Shown here one piece after another: positions 13,498-21,309 of a stretch of 33,667 nucleotides of DNA. The notes under the pieces were generated by a model. The model saw only the letters and a list, made by a program, of their open reading frames with translations. It was not told where the DNA came from and ran no database searches. Positions within the stretch are counted from its first letter, which is position 1. Every line of letters starts with the position of its first letter. A program made the position numbers and the translations under genes. Origin of the DNA: Oscillospiraceae bacterium (GTDB lineage: Bacteria > Bacillota_A > Clostridia > Oscillospirales > Oscillospiraceae); assembly GCA_021771675.1 (NCBI GenBank), contig JAETOP010000029.1, forward strand, positions 1-33,667, written 5' to 3'.

Positions 13498-14616
13498 CTA
13501 CAACAGGAACAGAAGCGACACCGCCGCAGCCGCCACGAAGGCCCCGGCACAGTACAGCGCCAGCTTTCCCTTGTCAATGGGAAGATCGCCGATGAATTTC
13601 CCGGTCTGGCCGTTCATGGCAAAGAGGAAATTCTTTCCCTTCCACTGGGTGCTAAGCATCCACACCGGAAGCAGAGCGTATTTCACCTGTCCGGGCCGGA
13701 TGTCAATGTTTTTCCGGGTGGTAATGCAGGAGGCATAGCCCAGCACCGTCCCCCGGATGGCGTCCTCCGTACTGGCGGCGCAGCGCTGGTTCGCCCGGGA
13801 GGCGCACTCCTCCTTGGACACATCGTAGCGGTCAGCCAGGAAGCCGGGAAGATAGGCCAGTGAAAAGGGCTTCAGCTCCTCAAACTGATAGGGCTCGATG
13901 GCATCCATGTGCCCGTCGGGCATCTGGCTGGAGCCGTCCACCGGCACATTTTTGAAATCCAGGGTGCCAGTCCGGTGCACCAGGAAATGGTCCGTCTCTG
14001 TGATGTACTCCTTGGGGGTGGTGTGGGTATGGACTCTGGTGGTATTGAAGGTCATATCCGCACTGACCTGGGCGTCGTAGAGCCAGAAGGGTACGTAAAC
14101 CCCCTTAATCTCCTGGATGTGGTTTTCCGACTTGAAGGCCTTGGGCAGCAGCGGCTTGCGGCCGCAGTGTTTTTTCAGCGCCGCCACAGCGGCGGTTTTA
14201 TCTACCTTGAAGGGGATAATCAAGTCCGGTTTTTTGCTGCCGGAGAGCTTGCCGGGGATGATGGAGGGATTGCCGCAGTAGGGGCAGGAGGTGGCGGCAG
14301 TGGTCTGGTCGCAGATCAGCTCCGCGCCGCAGGAGGGGCAGTTATAAGAATGAAGGTTTTCTTCCTCCTCTCCCCAATCCTCCCCGGCGGAATCCATGTC
14401 CCACTGGCCCTGGCGGATGTGCTCCTCCGCCTCTTTTTCTTCCAGCTCCCGGGCAGCATCCTCGGCGTGGGCGTTCTTTTCGGCGAACATGTCCTCAATG
14501 TCGTCCACCGTGAAACGGCTGCCACAGTAGTCACACTCCAATACGCCGGTCTCACTTCCAAAATGCAGGGGGCCGGTGCAGGAGGGACACTGGTAATTGG
14601 TAATCTCATTTGCCAT
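13498..14616 (-). CDS. TFIIB-type zinc-ribbon membrane protein (YdjG-like)
   Basis: The protein has 372 residues. Two zinc ribbons lie at the N-terminus: C10-x2-C13 with C28-x2-C31, and C93-x2-C96 with C111-x2-C114. An acidic helical linker (45-85) separates them. A beta-rich region of about 200 residues follows, then one C-terminal transmembrane helix (about 352-372). The protein is therefore probably tail-anchored with its ribbons in the cytoplasm. In Bacillus, YdjG works with YdjH and YdjI in a PspA-linked membrane-stress system; the same role here is inferred. The ribosome site AAAGGAG is well placed. It lies 63 nt after the SPFH gene. Confidence 0.82.
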   Translation of the reverse strand: MANEITNYQCPSCTGPLHFGSETGVLECDYCGSRFTVDDIEDMFAEKNAHAEDAARELEEKEAEEHIRQGQWDMDSAGEDWGEEEENLHSYNCPSCGAELICDQTTAATSCPYCGNPSIIPGKLSGSKKPDLIIPFKVDKTAAVAALKKHCGRKPLLPKAFKSENHIQEIKGVYVPFWLYDAQVSADMTFNTTRVHTHTTPKEYITETDHFLVHRTGTLDFKNVPVDGSSQMPDGHMDAIEPYQFEELKPFSLAYLPGFLADRYDVSKEECASRANQRCAASTEDAIRGTVLGYASCITTRKNIDIRPGQVKYALLPVWMLSTQWKGKNFLFAMNGQTGKFIGDLPIDKGKLALYCAGAFVAAAAVSLLFLL

Positions 14617-14679
14617 AGGGTATGCTCCTTTCTCGGGGCGCTGCTTAAACGCGCAGCGCCCCCTCTTCGGAAGGGAAGA

Positions 14680-15993
14680 TCAGATAATGTCCTCGTCGCC
14701 GAATTTATCGCCGCATTCCGGGCAGAATCTGGGGGGATTTTGGGGATCCTCTGGCATCCAGCCGCACTTGTCGCACCGGTACTGGGGCGCCCCGGCGGGC
14801 TTCCGTGCGCCGCACGCAGAGCAGAATTTCCCCTGGTTCACCGCGCCGCAGGAGCAGGTCCAGCCGGCAGCGGGTTCCGGCTTCCTGGCGCCGCATTCCG
14901 GACAGAACTTGCCGGTGGCAGTGGCACCGCAGCTGCATCTCCATCCGGAGGCCCCGGGGGCAGCCGGAGCAGTCTGCTGGGTCTGCTGCCCCATTTGGAA
15001 CAGCTGTGCCGCATTGGTGCCACCGCCCATGCCCTGGGCCATGCCCATCCCCATAAATCCGGTCATCGCCCCGGCGGAATTCCCGGCGGCAGTCTTCATG
15101 GCGTCGCCCCGGGCCATCACGTCATAGGCGGCGGCCATGTTGGGATTGGAGTAGACGGCGGTGCGCTGCATATCCTTGAGCATTTTCTCGTCTTCCTCGG
15201 AGGCCTTCACGCTGGAAACGCCGAAGGAGACAATTTCAATACCCCGCAGGTTACGCCACTTCTGGGACAGCACCTCGTTCAGGGCGTCGGCCAGCTCCAT
15301 GGTATGCCCCGGGAGGCTGCTGTAGCGGATGCCCATTTCGGAAATTCTGGCAAAGGCGGGCTGCAAGGCGGTGAGCAGCTCGGTTTTCATCTGCCCTTCC
15401 AGCCGGTCCCGGGTGTACTCCCCGTCAAAATTGCCGGAAACATTTGTATAAAACAGCAGCGGATCGCAGATGTGGAAACTGTACTCGCCAAAGCAGCGGA
15501 TGGAAATCTCCCAGTCCAAATTGATGTTGCGATCCACCACCCGGAAGGGCACAGGGCTGGGGGTGCCATACTTGTTGCCCACCAGTTCCTTCAAATTGAA
15601 GTAATAGACCCGCTGATCCTTGCCGGTATCCCCGCCGAAGGTGAAACGCCTGCCCACGGTTTTGAAGGTCTCCAAAATGCTCTGGCCCAGATTGCCGGAG
15701 AAGATGGAGGGCTCCGTGGAGGCGTCGTAGATGAATTCACCGGGCTCCGCAGAGAATTCCACCACCTTGCCCTGATCCACAATCATCATGCACTGTCCGT
15801 CGGCCACGGCAATGACGCTGCCATCGGAAATCAGGTTGTCGGAGCCCCGCTTGTTGGAGGAGCGGCCGGAAACCCGCTTGCTGCCCTTGACCCCCAGAAC
15901 GGTCTCGGGGATTGCGTCACAATAAAAATATTCCTTCCACTGGTCAGCCAGAACGCCCCCGGCGGAACCCATAAGTGCTTTAACAAGACCCAT
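14680..15993 (-). CDS. SPFH-domain protein with C-terminal zinc ribbons (YdjI-like)
   Basis: The protein has 437 residues. Residues about 20-290 are the YdjI-type SPFH (flotillin/stomatin-like) region, known in databases also as a virion-core-like family. A Gly/Met/Gln-rich low-complexity linker follows (about 300-350). The last 85 residues hold three short zinc ribbons: 'CSCGATATGKFCPECG', 'CSCGAVNQGKFCSACG' and 'CDKCGWMPEDPQNPPRFCPECG'. SPFH proteins form membrane-associated scaffolds. It is first in the operon, with AAGGAG 10 nt before the ATG. Neighbours point to a membrane-integrity function. No pspA homologue is present here, unlike Bacillus. Confidence 0.85.
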   Translation of the reverse strand: MGLVKALMGSAGGVLADQWKEYFYCDAIPETVLGVKGSKRVSGRSSNKRGSDNLISDGSVIAVADGQCMMIVDQGKVVEFSAEPGEFIYDASTEPSIFSGNLGQSILETFKTVGRRFTFGGDTGKDQRVYYFNLKELVGNKYGTPSPVPFRVVDRNINLDWEISIRCFGEYSFHICDPLLFYTNVSGNFDGEYTRDRLEGQMKTELLTALQPAFARISEMGIRYSSLPGHTMELADALNEVLSQKWRNLRGIEIVSFGVSSVKASEEDEKMLKDMQRTAVYSNPNMAAAYDVMARGDAMKTAAGNSAGAMTGFMGMGMAQGMGGGTNAAQLFQMGQQTQQTAPAAPGASGWRCSCGATATGKFCPECGARKPEPAAGWTCSCGAVNQGKFCSACGARKPAGAPQYRCDKCGWMPEDPQNPPRFCPECGDKFGDEDII

Positions 15994-16103
15994 AGTTTGT
16001 AAACTCCTTTATCAGCATTATTCTCATTTGTTATTTGTACCAAATCCCATAATAAGCGGCACACTTTCTCCTATATATTACATAATCCTTACCCAATATG
16101 CAA

Positions 16104-16116
16104 GGGGAAACTCCCC
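16104..16116 (-). terminator. Weak hairpin after the GAF gene
   Basis: GGGGA/TCCCC with a 3-nt loop, 5 nt after the GAF stop. The following sequence on the minus strand has only two T's, so termination is doubtful. Confidence 0.3.
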
Positions 16117-16121
16117 AGTTT

Positions 16122-16583
16122 TTATGCAATTCCCGAAATCATTTCACTAATTACCCTTGAAACCGCCGCCAGCCCTGCTTCATCCTCCGAAGAAAAACGA
16201 TTCAGGCTGGGACTGTCAATGTCCAGCACCCCCCAGATTTTCCCCCGGCAGTACAGTGGCAGCACGATTTCTGAATTGGAGGCGCTGTCGCAGGCAATGT
16301 GCCCGGGGAAATTGTGGACATTTTCCACCCGCTGAAGCCTGTTTTCCGCCACTGCCCTGCCGCAAACTCCCTTCCCCACGGGAATTTGAATGCAGGCGGG
16401 CTTTCCCTGGAAGGGGCCGAGAATCAGCTGATCCCCCTGTAGCTGATAGAAGCCCGCCCAATTGATGTCCGGAAGATTCTGCCAGAGCAGGGCGGCGGTA
16501 TTGGCCAGATTCGCCGTCAGATAGGGCACCCCCTCCGTCAGGGCCAGGAGCTGGGCCGTCAATTCCGAGTAAAATTCTTTCAT
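16122..16583 (-). CDS. msrC: Free methionine-(R)-sulfoxide reductase (GAF domain)
   Basis: The 153-residue single GAF domain repairs free methionine-R-sulfoxide using a Cys relay. The three family cysteines are Cys64, Cys74 and Cys98. Their spacing of 10 and 24 equals that of the E. coli enzyme (84, 94, 118). The motif 'FPGHIACDSAS' is intact. An upstream ATG at 16631 would start inside the neighbouring repeat and lacks a ribosome site. The ATG at 16583 has AGGAAGG. It would be recharged by thioredoxin, consistent with trxA nearby but not co-transcribed. It is a single gene, divergent from spoIVB. Confidence 0.92.
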   Translation of the reverse strand: MKEFYSELTAQLLALTEGVPYLTANLANTAALLWQNLPDINWAGFYQLQGDQLILGPFQGKPACIQIPVGKGVCGRAVAENRLQRVENVHNFPGHIACDSASNSEIVLPLYCRGKIWGVLDIDSPSLNRFSSEDEAGLAAVSRVISEMISGIA

Positions 16584-16620
16584 TTTCCTTCCTCTCTTCC
16601 ATTTACCAGCTTTTTTGCTG

Positions 16621-16755
16621 ATTAGCTTCACGCAGCTAATTTACAAATCGGTGTCTGGCAAGATGTTTTGCCAGTCCATCGTAGGGCGGGCTCATGAGCC
16701 CTACAGGCATCCCGTTAAATTACAGTTTGTAAATTAGCTGAACGAACCGATTTGC
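16621..16755. repeat. Fold-back repeat element (about 135 bp) upstream of msrC
   Basis: Perfect 15-bp inverted repeats CAGCTAATTTACAAA (16633-16647) and its complement (16726-16740) enclose two hairpins: TGGCAA/TTGCCA (16655-16672) and GTAGGGC...GCCCTAC (16681-16704). The core resembles that of the larger element at 19078-19467. No coding frame is seen. It fills much of the 348-bp msrC-spoIVB gap. Confidence 0.7.
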
Positions 16756-16877
16756 ATATCATTTTTATAATACCACAAGCTTGTCTGCAATTCCATTAAG
16801 CTTTTGTTAATGTTATATTTCCACCCTGATTTTGACAATCGGGCCATACTCTTCCTGATTTTTCGACTTTTTCAGCG

Positions 16878-16905
16878 GTTACAATCCATGATCTGCGGCA
16901 TATTA
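16878..16905 (+). promoter_or_regulatory. Possible sigma-G/F-type promoter of spoIVB
   Basis: CATATTA (16899-16905) matches the usual forespore -10 (CATAMTA). The best upstream partner, GTTAC at 16 bp, is a poor -35. spoIVB is a known sigma-G target, so the site is plausible but weakly supported. Confidence 0.3.
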
Positions 16906-16931
16906 ACCTTGCAGGAAATGGAGGACTGAAC

Positions 16932-17891
16932 ATGAGACGAATGGCAATCGTGCTGACAATTTGTTTGGCAGCATTTTTTTCCACCGCCCAGGCGGAGCCC
17001 CTTCTGGTGCCGGTGGGACAGACGGTGGGGCTACAACTACGGGACAACACTGTAACCATTGCCGCCTTTGACGACTCCCTGGGCAGCCAGGCCAGAGACG
17101 CCGGGCTGAAAATCGGGGATCTGATCGTCAAGGTGAATGGAAAAGCCGTGCATAACACCGACGAGGTTCGCAGCATCCTGAATTCCTCCGGCTCCCCTGC
17201 TTCCCTGCTCATCCGCCGGGGCAGCAAGGAGCTGGAGCTGCCGGTGAAAATCACCCCCACAGATTCCGGCGCCAAGCTGGGGGTGTACTTGAAGCAGGGC
17301 ATCACCGGCATCGGCACTGTCACCTGGTATGACCCCGCCACCGGGCGATTTGGGGCCCTGGGCCATGGGGTCAACGGCACCGGCGGCGTGCTGCTGAGAA
17401 TGGCCCAGGGTACCACCTACCCCGCACAGGTCCAGTCCGTCACCAAGGGGAAAAGCGGCCGTCCCGGCCAGCTCAAGGGCAGCTGTGACGATGTGGATGC
17501 CTGCGGAGAGCTGCTGCGCAACACCCCCCAGGGGGTATTCGGGAAATCCAGCCGGGGCTGGCTGGGCGAACCCATTCCCATTGCCGCTCCGGAGCAGGTT
17601 CACCCGGGGCAGGCCACCATCCGCTCCACCGTCAATGGCTCCGCCACCGGGGACTACTCTGCGGAAATTCTGAAGGTCTATCCCGCTTCCCGGGCGGATG
17701 GGCGGAATCTGCTGTTGAAAATCACCGACCCCACCCTGCTGGAAACTACCGGGGGCATTGTGCAGGGCATGTCCGGCTCCCCCATTATCCAGGATGGAAA
17801 GCTGGTGGGTGCGGTGACCCATGTTCTTGTCAACGACCCCACCGTGGGGTACGGCATCTATATTCAGAATATGCTGGATGCAGCAGCGTAA
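16932..17891 (+). CDS. spoIVB: SpoIVB sporulation serine protease
   Basis: The protein has 319 residues: a signal peptide/anchor at about 4-21, a PDZ domain at about 38-108, and an S55-type protease domain. Catalytic residues fit the family: His145 in 'GALGHGV', Asp266 in 'KITDPTLL', and Ser281 in 'QGMSGSPII'. The Asp-Ser distance of 15 is the same as in Bacillus. SpoIVB is secreted by the forespore and cleaves SpoIVFA, releasing the SpoIVFB protease that activates sigma-K. The protein is about 100 residues shorter than the Bacillus one, mostly before the PDZ domain. GGAGGA lies 6 nt upstream of the ATG. It is followed 14 nt later by a small protein and not by spo0A. Confidence 0.95.
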   Translation: MRRMAIVLTICLAAFFSTAQAEPLLVPVGQTVGLQLRDNTVTIAAFDDSLGSQARDAGLKIGDLIVKVNGKAVHNTDEVRSILNSSGSPASLLIRRGSKELELPVKITPTDSGAKLGVYLKQGITGIGTVTWYDPATGRFGALGHGVNGTGGVLLRMAQGTTYPAQVQSVTKGKSGRPGQLKGSCDDVDACGELLRNTPQGVFGKSSRGWLGEPIPIAAPEQVHPGQATIRSTVNGSATGDYSAEILKVYPASRADGRNLLLKITDPTLLETTGGIVQGMSGSPIIQDGKLVGAVTHVLVNDPTVGYGIYIQNMLDAAA

Positions 17892-17905
17892 AAGGAGGAT
17901 GCAGC

Positions 17906-18091
17906 ATGAATTCCGGAAACGTACCTGTTGGCTTTGGCATGGCCCTAGCCATGAATGAGCCCGCCATGAAAGCCTATGCCGACATGGACGAGAAGCAAAA
18001 GCAGTCAATCCTGAACCGGACTCATCAGGTTCGCAGCAAAGGAGAAATGCAGGAGCTTGTAACCAGCATCGCCGCAAACCATACGCTGTAG
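17906..18091 (+). CDS. Small conserved-looking protein of unknown function, 61 residues
   Basis: The reading frame begins with AAAGGAGG 7 nt before its ATG, right after spoIVB, and is followed by a clear terminator, so it is probably real and co-transcribed. The sequence starts 'MNSGNVPVGFGMALAMNE', then a charged helical part ('DEKQKQSILNRTHQVRSKGE'). From memory, short Firmicutes proteins with a 'GFGMAL' start and a helical C-terminus exist without known function. There is no signal peptide or metal motif. Confidence 0.75.
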   Translation: MNSGNVPVGFGMALAMNEPAMKAYADMDEKQKQSILNRTHQVRSKGEMQELVTSIAANHTL

Positions 18092-18096
18092 CTCCA

Positions 18097-18129
18097 AGCC
18101 GCCGCTTCCACTTGGAATCGGCGGTTTTT
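18097..18129 (+). terminator. Terminator of the spoIVB operon
   Basis: CCGCCG-c-TTCC-actt-GGAA-t-CGGCGG followed by TTTTT, 8 nt after the small protein's stop. Confidence 0.9.
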
Positions 18130-18233
18130 AACAGGGAAACAGTTCTTCCCAATCGTCCAACCCATTGCAGTCAGCCCAAACGAAGATTGTTGAATCCCTC
18201 TCATAAAAAATGTTATTATTTAACAAAAAGTTC

Positions 18234-18262
18234 TTTATAATTCGGGAGACTTATGTTATAAT
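18234..18262 (+). promoter_or_regulatory. Sigma-A promoter of the SDR gene
   Basis: TTTATA and TATAAT are 17 bp apart, and TGT just before the -10 gives an extended -10 element. It lies in an AT-rich stretch 66 bp before the ATG. Confidence 0.7.
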
Positions 18263-18327
18263 TGCCACATGGATTTCAAGTGGGATAATTCATCCCCTGC
18301 CATACTTTCATTTGAGGAGGTTTCATT

Positions 18328-19074
18328 ATGAGATTACAAGGAAAAGTTGCCATCATCACCGGCGGCAGCCGGGGCATTGGCCGTGCCACCGCCGAAGCCT
18401 TCCTGCGGGAGGGAGCCGCCGTGGTTTTCACCGCCTCCAATCAGGCCAACGCCGACAAAGCCGCTGCCAGCCTCCGGGAGGCTTTCCCCGGTTCCGACGT
18501 AATGGGCATCAGCCCCAATCTGGCAGAGCTGGAAGACGTGCGCAAAGCTTTCGCCCAGGTACTGGAGCGGTTTGGCCGGGTGGACATCCTGGTGAACAAC
18601 GCCGGCGCCTCCGACAGCACCCCCTTCCAGAGCTACACGGAGGAGCAGTTTGATAAAATCATGGATTTGAACGTCAAGGGCGTATTCAACGCCACCCGGG
18701 CCATTGTGGAGACAATGGTGGAGCAGGGCTCCGGCGTGATTCTGAACACCTCTTCCATGGTCAGCCGCTACGGCCAGCCCTCGGGCATTGCCTACCCCAC
18801 CTCCAAATTTGCCATCAACGGTATGACGCTGTCCCTGGCCCGGGAGCTGGGCCCCAAGGGCATCCGGGTCAACGCCGTGGCCCCCGGCATCACGGAAACC
18901 GACATGATGAAGGCCGTGCCCAAGCACCTGGTGGATCCTCTCATCGCCCAGATTCCCCTGCGCCGCCTGGGTCAGCCGGAGGACATTGCCAACGCCTTCG
19001 TATTCCTGGCTTCCCAGGAAGCCTCCTATATCACCGGCGTGGTACTGAGCGTAGACGGCCTGGCAAGAACCTGA
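18328..19074 (+). CDS. Short-chain dehydrogenase/reductase, FabG-like
   Basis: This 248-residue classical SDR has a Rossmann fold. The cofactor motif is 'TGGSRGIG' (11-18), the structural motif is 'NNAG' (90-93), and the catalytic residues are Asn114, Ser142/143, Tyr156 and Lys160 ('YPTSK'). The length and the 'VNAVAPGITETDM' segment match 3-oxoacyl-ACP reductases and related sugar or alcohol dehydrogenases. No fatty-acid synthesis genes lie nearby, so it may act on another carbonyl substrate with NAD(P)H. GAGGAGG stands 8 nt before the ATG. It is monocistronic, ending just before a long fold-back element. Confidence 0.92.
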   Translation: MRLQGKVAIITGGSRGIGRATAEAFLREGAAVVFTASNQANADKAAASLREAFPGSDVMGISPNLAELEDVRKAFAQVLERFGRVDILVNNAGASDSTPFQSYTEEQFDKIMDLNVKGVFNATRAIVETMVEQGSGVILNTSSMVSRYGQPSGIAYPTSKFAINGMTLSLARELGPKGIRVNAVAPGITETDMMKAVPKHLVDPLIAQIPLRRLGQPEDIANAFVFLASQEASYITGVVLSVDGLART

Positions 19075-19077
19075 GAA

Positions 19078-19467
19078 TTAAATATTGTGCTTATCAGTTT
19101 AACTCAGCAAACAGGTAGATTGAAGTTCGGCAGCAAGTTGAATGGCATTATGTGCCGTCGGGAAATACCTTCCCCCGGGGGGCAATGTCATCAACTTAAG
19201 GATTCTACTGTAGGGGAGGCTATTAGCCTCCCGCGCAGAACAATCCCTAAAAGCGGCACAAAGTCAGGCAAATCCGCTTCATTTTCTATTTTCTGGCCCC
19301 ATTCACCGGAACACTCAAAAACCGTTACGAAAGCGGGAGGCTAATAGCCTCCCCTACGGGATGTCTTAAGTTGATGACATTGCCCCGGGGGAAGCCTTGA
19401 CTCAGGAGCTGTTGCCTGGCTCCATTCACCAACTAGCTGAGTGAAACATAAGCACATTAAATTTTTC
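19078..19467. repeat. Large imperfect palindrome (about 390 bp), MITE-like fold-back element
   Basis: The two arms of about 155 bp are imperfect reverse complements around a centre of about 98 bp. Perfect parts are the 20-mer starting GGCAATGTCATC (19181-19200 versus 19365-19384) and the 25-mer at 19210-19234 versus 19333-19357, itself nearly palindromic (GGGAGGCTATTAGCCTCCC). The outer ends also match imperfectly (TTGTGCTTATCAGTTTAACTC against TGTGCTTATGTTTCACTC). There is no plausible gene inside. It occupies the 436-bp gap between the SDR and a GNAT gene. Confidence 0.8.
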
Positions 19468-19476
19468 TGAGTGTGT

Positions 19477-19505
19477 CAGCAGTGCGCCCTTGCGGCGCAC
19501 TGCTG
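19477..19505 (-). terminator. Strong hairpin after the GNAT gene
   Basis: A perfect 12-bp stem, CAGCAGTGCGCC/GGCGCACTGCTG with a 5-nt loop, 5 nt after the stop of the last GNAT gene. The T-tract is weak on both strands, but the position fits a terminator. Confidence 0.6.
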
Positions 19506-19510
19506 TATTT

Positions 19511-20035
19511 TCAGCTGTTTTCCTCCCATCGGTAGGTTTTGGCGGGGAAGGTTTCACTGCCGTCCTGCTTGGAGTACTGGCTGTCCCGGTCAAAGCTTAG
19601 GCCCAGCTTTCGCATCACAGCCCCACTGGCGGGATTGCTGACTGCGTGGCAGGCTTCAATGACCCGCACCTCCCGCACGGTGCGGACATAGTCGATGATT
19701 GCTCCCATGGCCTCGGTAGTCAGCCCCCTGCCCCACAGGTCGGAGCGGAGGTTATAGCCGATGTGCCAGATTCCCTCCTTCGGATGATAGTACATGCCGC
19801 CCTCGCCCACCAGCTCCCCGGTTTCCTTCAGGACAAAGCCATAGTCGAATTCATCCGGGGAATCGGCGGGTCTGGATTCCAGCCAGGTCAGAACCTCCTG
19901 AGGGCTGTGATAGAGGGAATAAATCATAAATCGATTGACCGCCGGATCTGCGCACCAGCGGAACACCGCCTGGTAATCCTCCGGTGTCACCAGGCGGAGG
20001 ATCATACGCACTGTTTCCAAATTAGGATGGGGCAT
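19511..20035 (-). CDS. GNAT-family N-acetyltransferase (RimJ/RimL type)
   Basis: The protein has 174 residues. The GNAT core includes the acetyl-CoA pyrophosphate loop in 'LRSDLWGRGLTTEA' and the late 'NPASGAVMRKLG' motif typical of RimJ/RimL-like enzymes. These acetylate N-termini of ribosomal proteins or small amines and antibiotics; the target is unknown. A GTG at 20044 overlaps the ribosome site AAAGGAG. The ATG at 20035 is correctly spaced (8 nt) and is chosen. It is last in the MBL-GNAT-GNAT operon, 55 nt after the preceding GNAT gene. Confidence 0.88.
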   Translation of the reverse strand: MPHPNLETVRMILRLVTPEDYQAVFRWCADPAVNRFMIYSLYHSPQEVLTWLESRPADSPDEFDYGFVLKETGELVGEGGMYYHPKEGIWHIGYNLRSDLWGRGLTTEAMGAIIDYVRTVREVRVIEACHAVSNPASGAVMRKLGLSFDRDSQYSKQDGSETFPAKTYRWEENS

Positions 20036-20090
20036 TGGCTTCACTCCTTTCTTACAGCGTGGTTTTTCAATCAGTTTCCTTCAATGTATT

Positions 20091-20657
20091 TTATCGATGT
20101 ACTGCCTCCCAGTCCTCCCGGTACAGGATATTGATGATGTCTTTTTCTTTTTTCCCGTATCGGGTTTCATAAGTGCCCTCCGCGAAGGGCTGGAAGCCGC
20201 ACTTCTGCTGCACCCTGGCGGACTGGGTATTCCAGTCGAAGTGGGCGCAGAGGATGGCATCCAGGCCGATTTCCTCAAAAAGCCAGCGAATGACCGCATT
20301 CACCGCCTCCGGCATCAGTCCCCTGCCCCAGTATTCCTTGGACAGGACAAACCCCAGTACCCGGCAGCGAAGGTCCATCAGGGCAGGATAATGCTCCTCA
20401 GTGTATTTTTCAATGCCCAGGGAGCCAATGGCCTTCCCCTGGTAGTCCAGGGCGAAGGTTTTCTTATGGGTTATGAAGCTGTCCAGGATTTTCTGGCTCT
20501 CAGCGGTATCCCTGTGGGGCAGCCAGCCGGCCATCTGGCCCACACCCTCCACCGAGGCGTATTCAAAAAAGTCCTGCAAATCGCTCTGCCGCCAGGGGCG
20601 GAGGGTCAGGCGCTGGGTGTGCAGCTCCACACCGGTAATGTCAATGGGTGCGTTCAT
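20091..20657 (-). CDS. GNAT-family N-acetyltransferase (RimJ/RimL type)
   Basis: This 188-residue GNAT protein has 'LSKEYWGRGLMPEAVNAVI' as its acetyl-CoA-binding motif and 'NTQSARVQQKCGF' near the end. It is similar in architecture to the following GNAT gene but diverged in sequence, so the pair is likely an old duplication or independent recruits. GGAGG lies 7 nt before the ATG, which overlaps the MBL gene stop by ATGA. Co-expression with an MBL-fold hydrolase behind an attenuator hints at detoxification or resistance, which is inference. Confidence 0.88.
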   Translation of the reverse strand: MNAPIDITGVELHTQRLTLRPWRQSDLQDFFEYASVEGVGQMAGWLPHRDTAESQKILDSFITHKKTFALDYQGKAIGSLGIEKYTEEHYPALMDLRCRVLGFVLSKEYWGRGLMPEAVNAVIRWLFEEIGLDAILCAHFDWNTQSARVQQKCGFQPFAEGTYETRYGKKEKDIINILYREDWEAVHR

Positions 20658-21247
20658 TGAGATTCCTCCTTCATCAATTCTCTGCGTAATTCCAAAAGAA
20701 AGCTTTTCTTATCAAATATGTTTTCCGCTCCGCTGTGGCTGACCACAAAAAAGCCCGTTTCAACCTGGCTCAGCGCCTCCAGCATTTGCCGGGCCAGCTC
20801 CGTGGAAACCGGCGGCTTGCGGAAAAACAGGTCGCCAATCAGGCAGTACTCCCGATTCACATTGAGAATCAGGCTGCCGGGGGTGTGAACGGAGGGGCAG
20901 GGAATGATTTCCAGTTCAATCCCATCGTCAATGGTCATGGGCTCAGACACCACCGTCCCCACACCCAGCTTTTCCCTTGTGAAGTCCCCCACATATATCT
21001 TTTGAAAAGCGCCTTTCAAAACATTTCCGGTGTGGTCGGCATGGTGATGGGACAGGATAGCGATGGGCGGCTTGGGTAAAGATTGGATAACACGAAGCTC
21101 GGGCGAATGATTGCCTACGTCATACAGGTAGGTATTTTTCTCCCCCTGGATAAAATATACCTCTGCGGAAAGGGGCTGTTCAGAAGCAGGTAAATAGCAA
21201 ATGGACGGCCCAATCTTCCGGAAAGGGTTATCAATTTCATAATCCAT
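20654..21247 (-). CDS. Metallo-beta-lactamase-fold hydrolase
   Basis: The 197-residue protein has the metal-binding motif 'SHHHADHTGN' (H-x-H-x-D-H), a downstream His in 'PSVHTPGSL', an Asp in 'LIGDLFF' and a late His in 'VVSHSG'. This is a complete set for a dinuclear MBL site. Its short length matches glyoxalase-II-like or generic MBL hydrolases; true beta-lactamase activity is unlikely without a signal peptide. Start 21247 has GAGGTT 6 nt upstream. The alternative ATG at 21259 has no ribosome site. It is first structural gene after a leader peptide and terminator, and is overlapped by the GNAT gene. Confidence 0.88.
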   Translation of the reverse strand: MDYEIDNPFRKIGPSICYLPASEQPLSAEVYFIQGEKNTYLYDVGNHSPELRVIQSLPKPPIAILSHHHADHTGNVLKGAFQKIYVGDFTREKLGVGTVVSEPMTIDDGIELEIIPCPSVHTPGSLILNVNREYCLIGDLFFRKPPVSTELARQMLEALSQVETGFFVVSHSGAENIFDKKSFLLELRRELMKEESQ

Positions 21248-21262
21248 ATTCAACCTCATAGT

Positions 21263-21289
21263 AACAAAAAACGCAGGCCGAAGCCTGCG
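21263..21289 (-). terminator. Attenuator-type terminator between leader peptide and MBL gene
   Basis: The stem CGCAGGC/GCCTGCG (21272-21278, 21283-21289) with loop TTCG on the minus strand is followed by TTTTTTGTTAC. It sits 20 nt after the leader stop and 15 nt before the MBL start, so it would stop most transcripts unless bypassed. Confidence 0.8.
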
Positions 21290-21309
21290 CTGATGATGCG
21301 GTTATCCCG

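Noticed and set aside
20654..21247. Calling the MBL gene a beta-lactamase resistance gene
   Set aside because: The fold motif is present but there is no signal peptide and the length fits generic MBL hydrolases.
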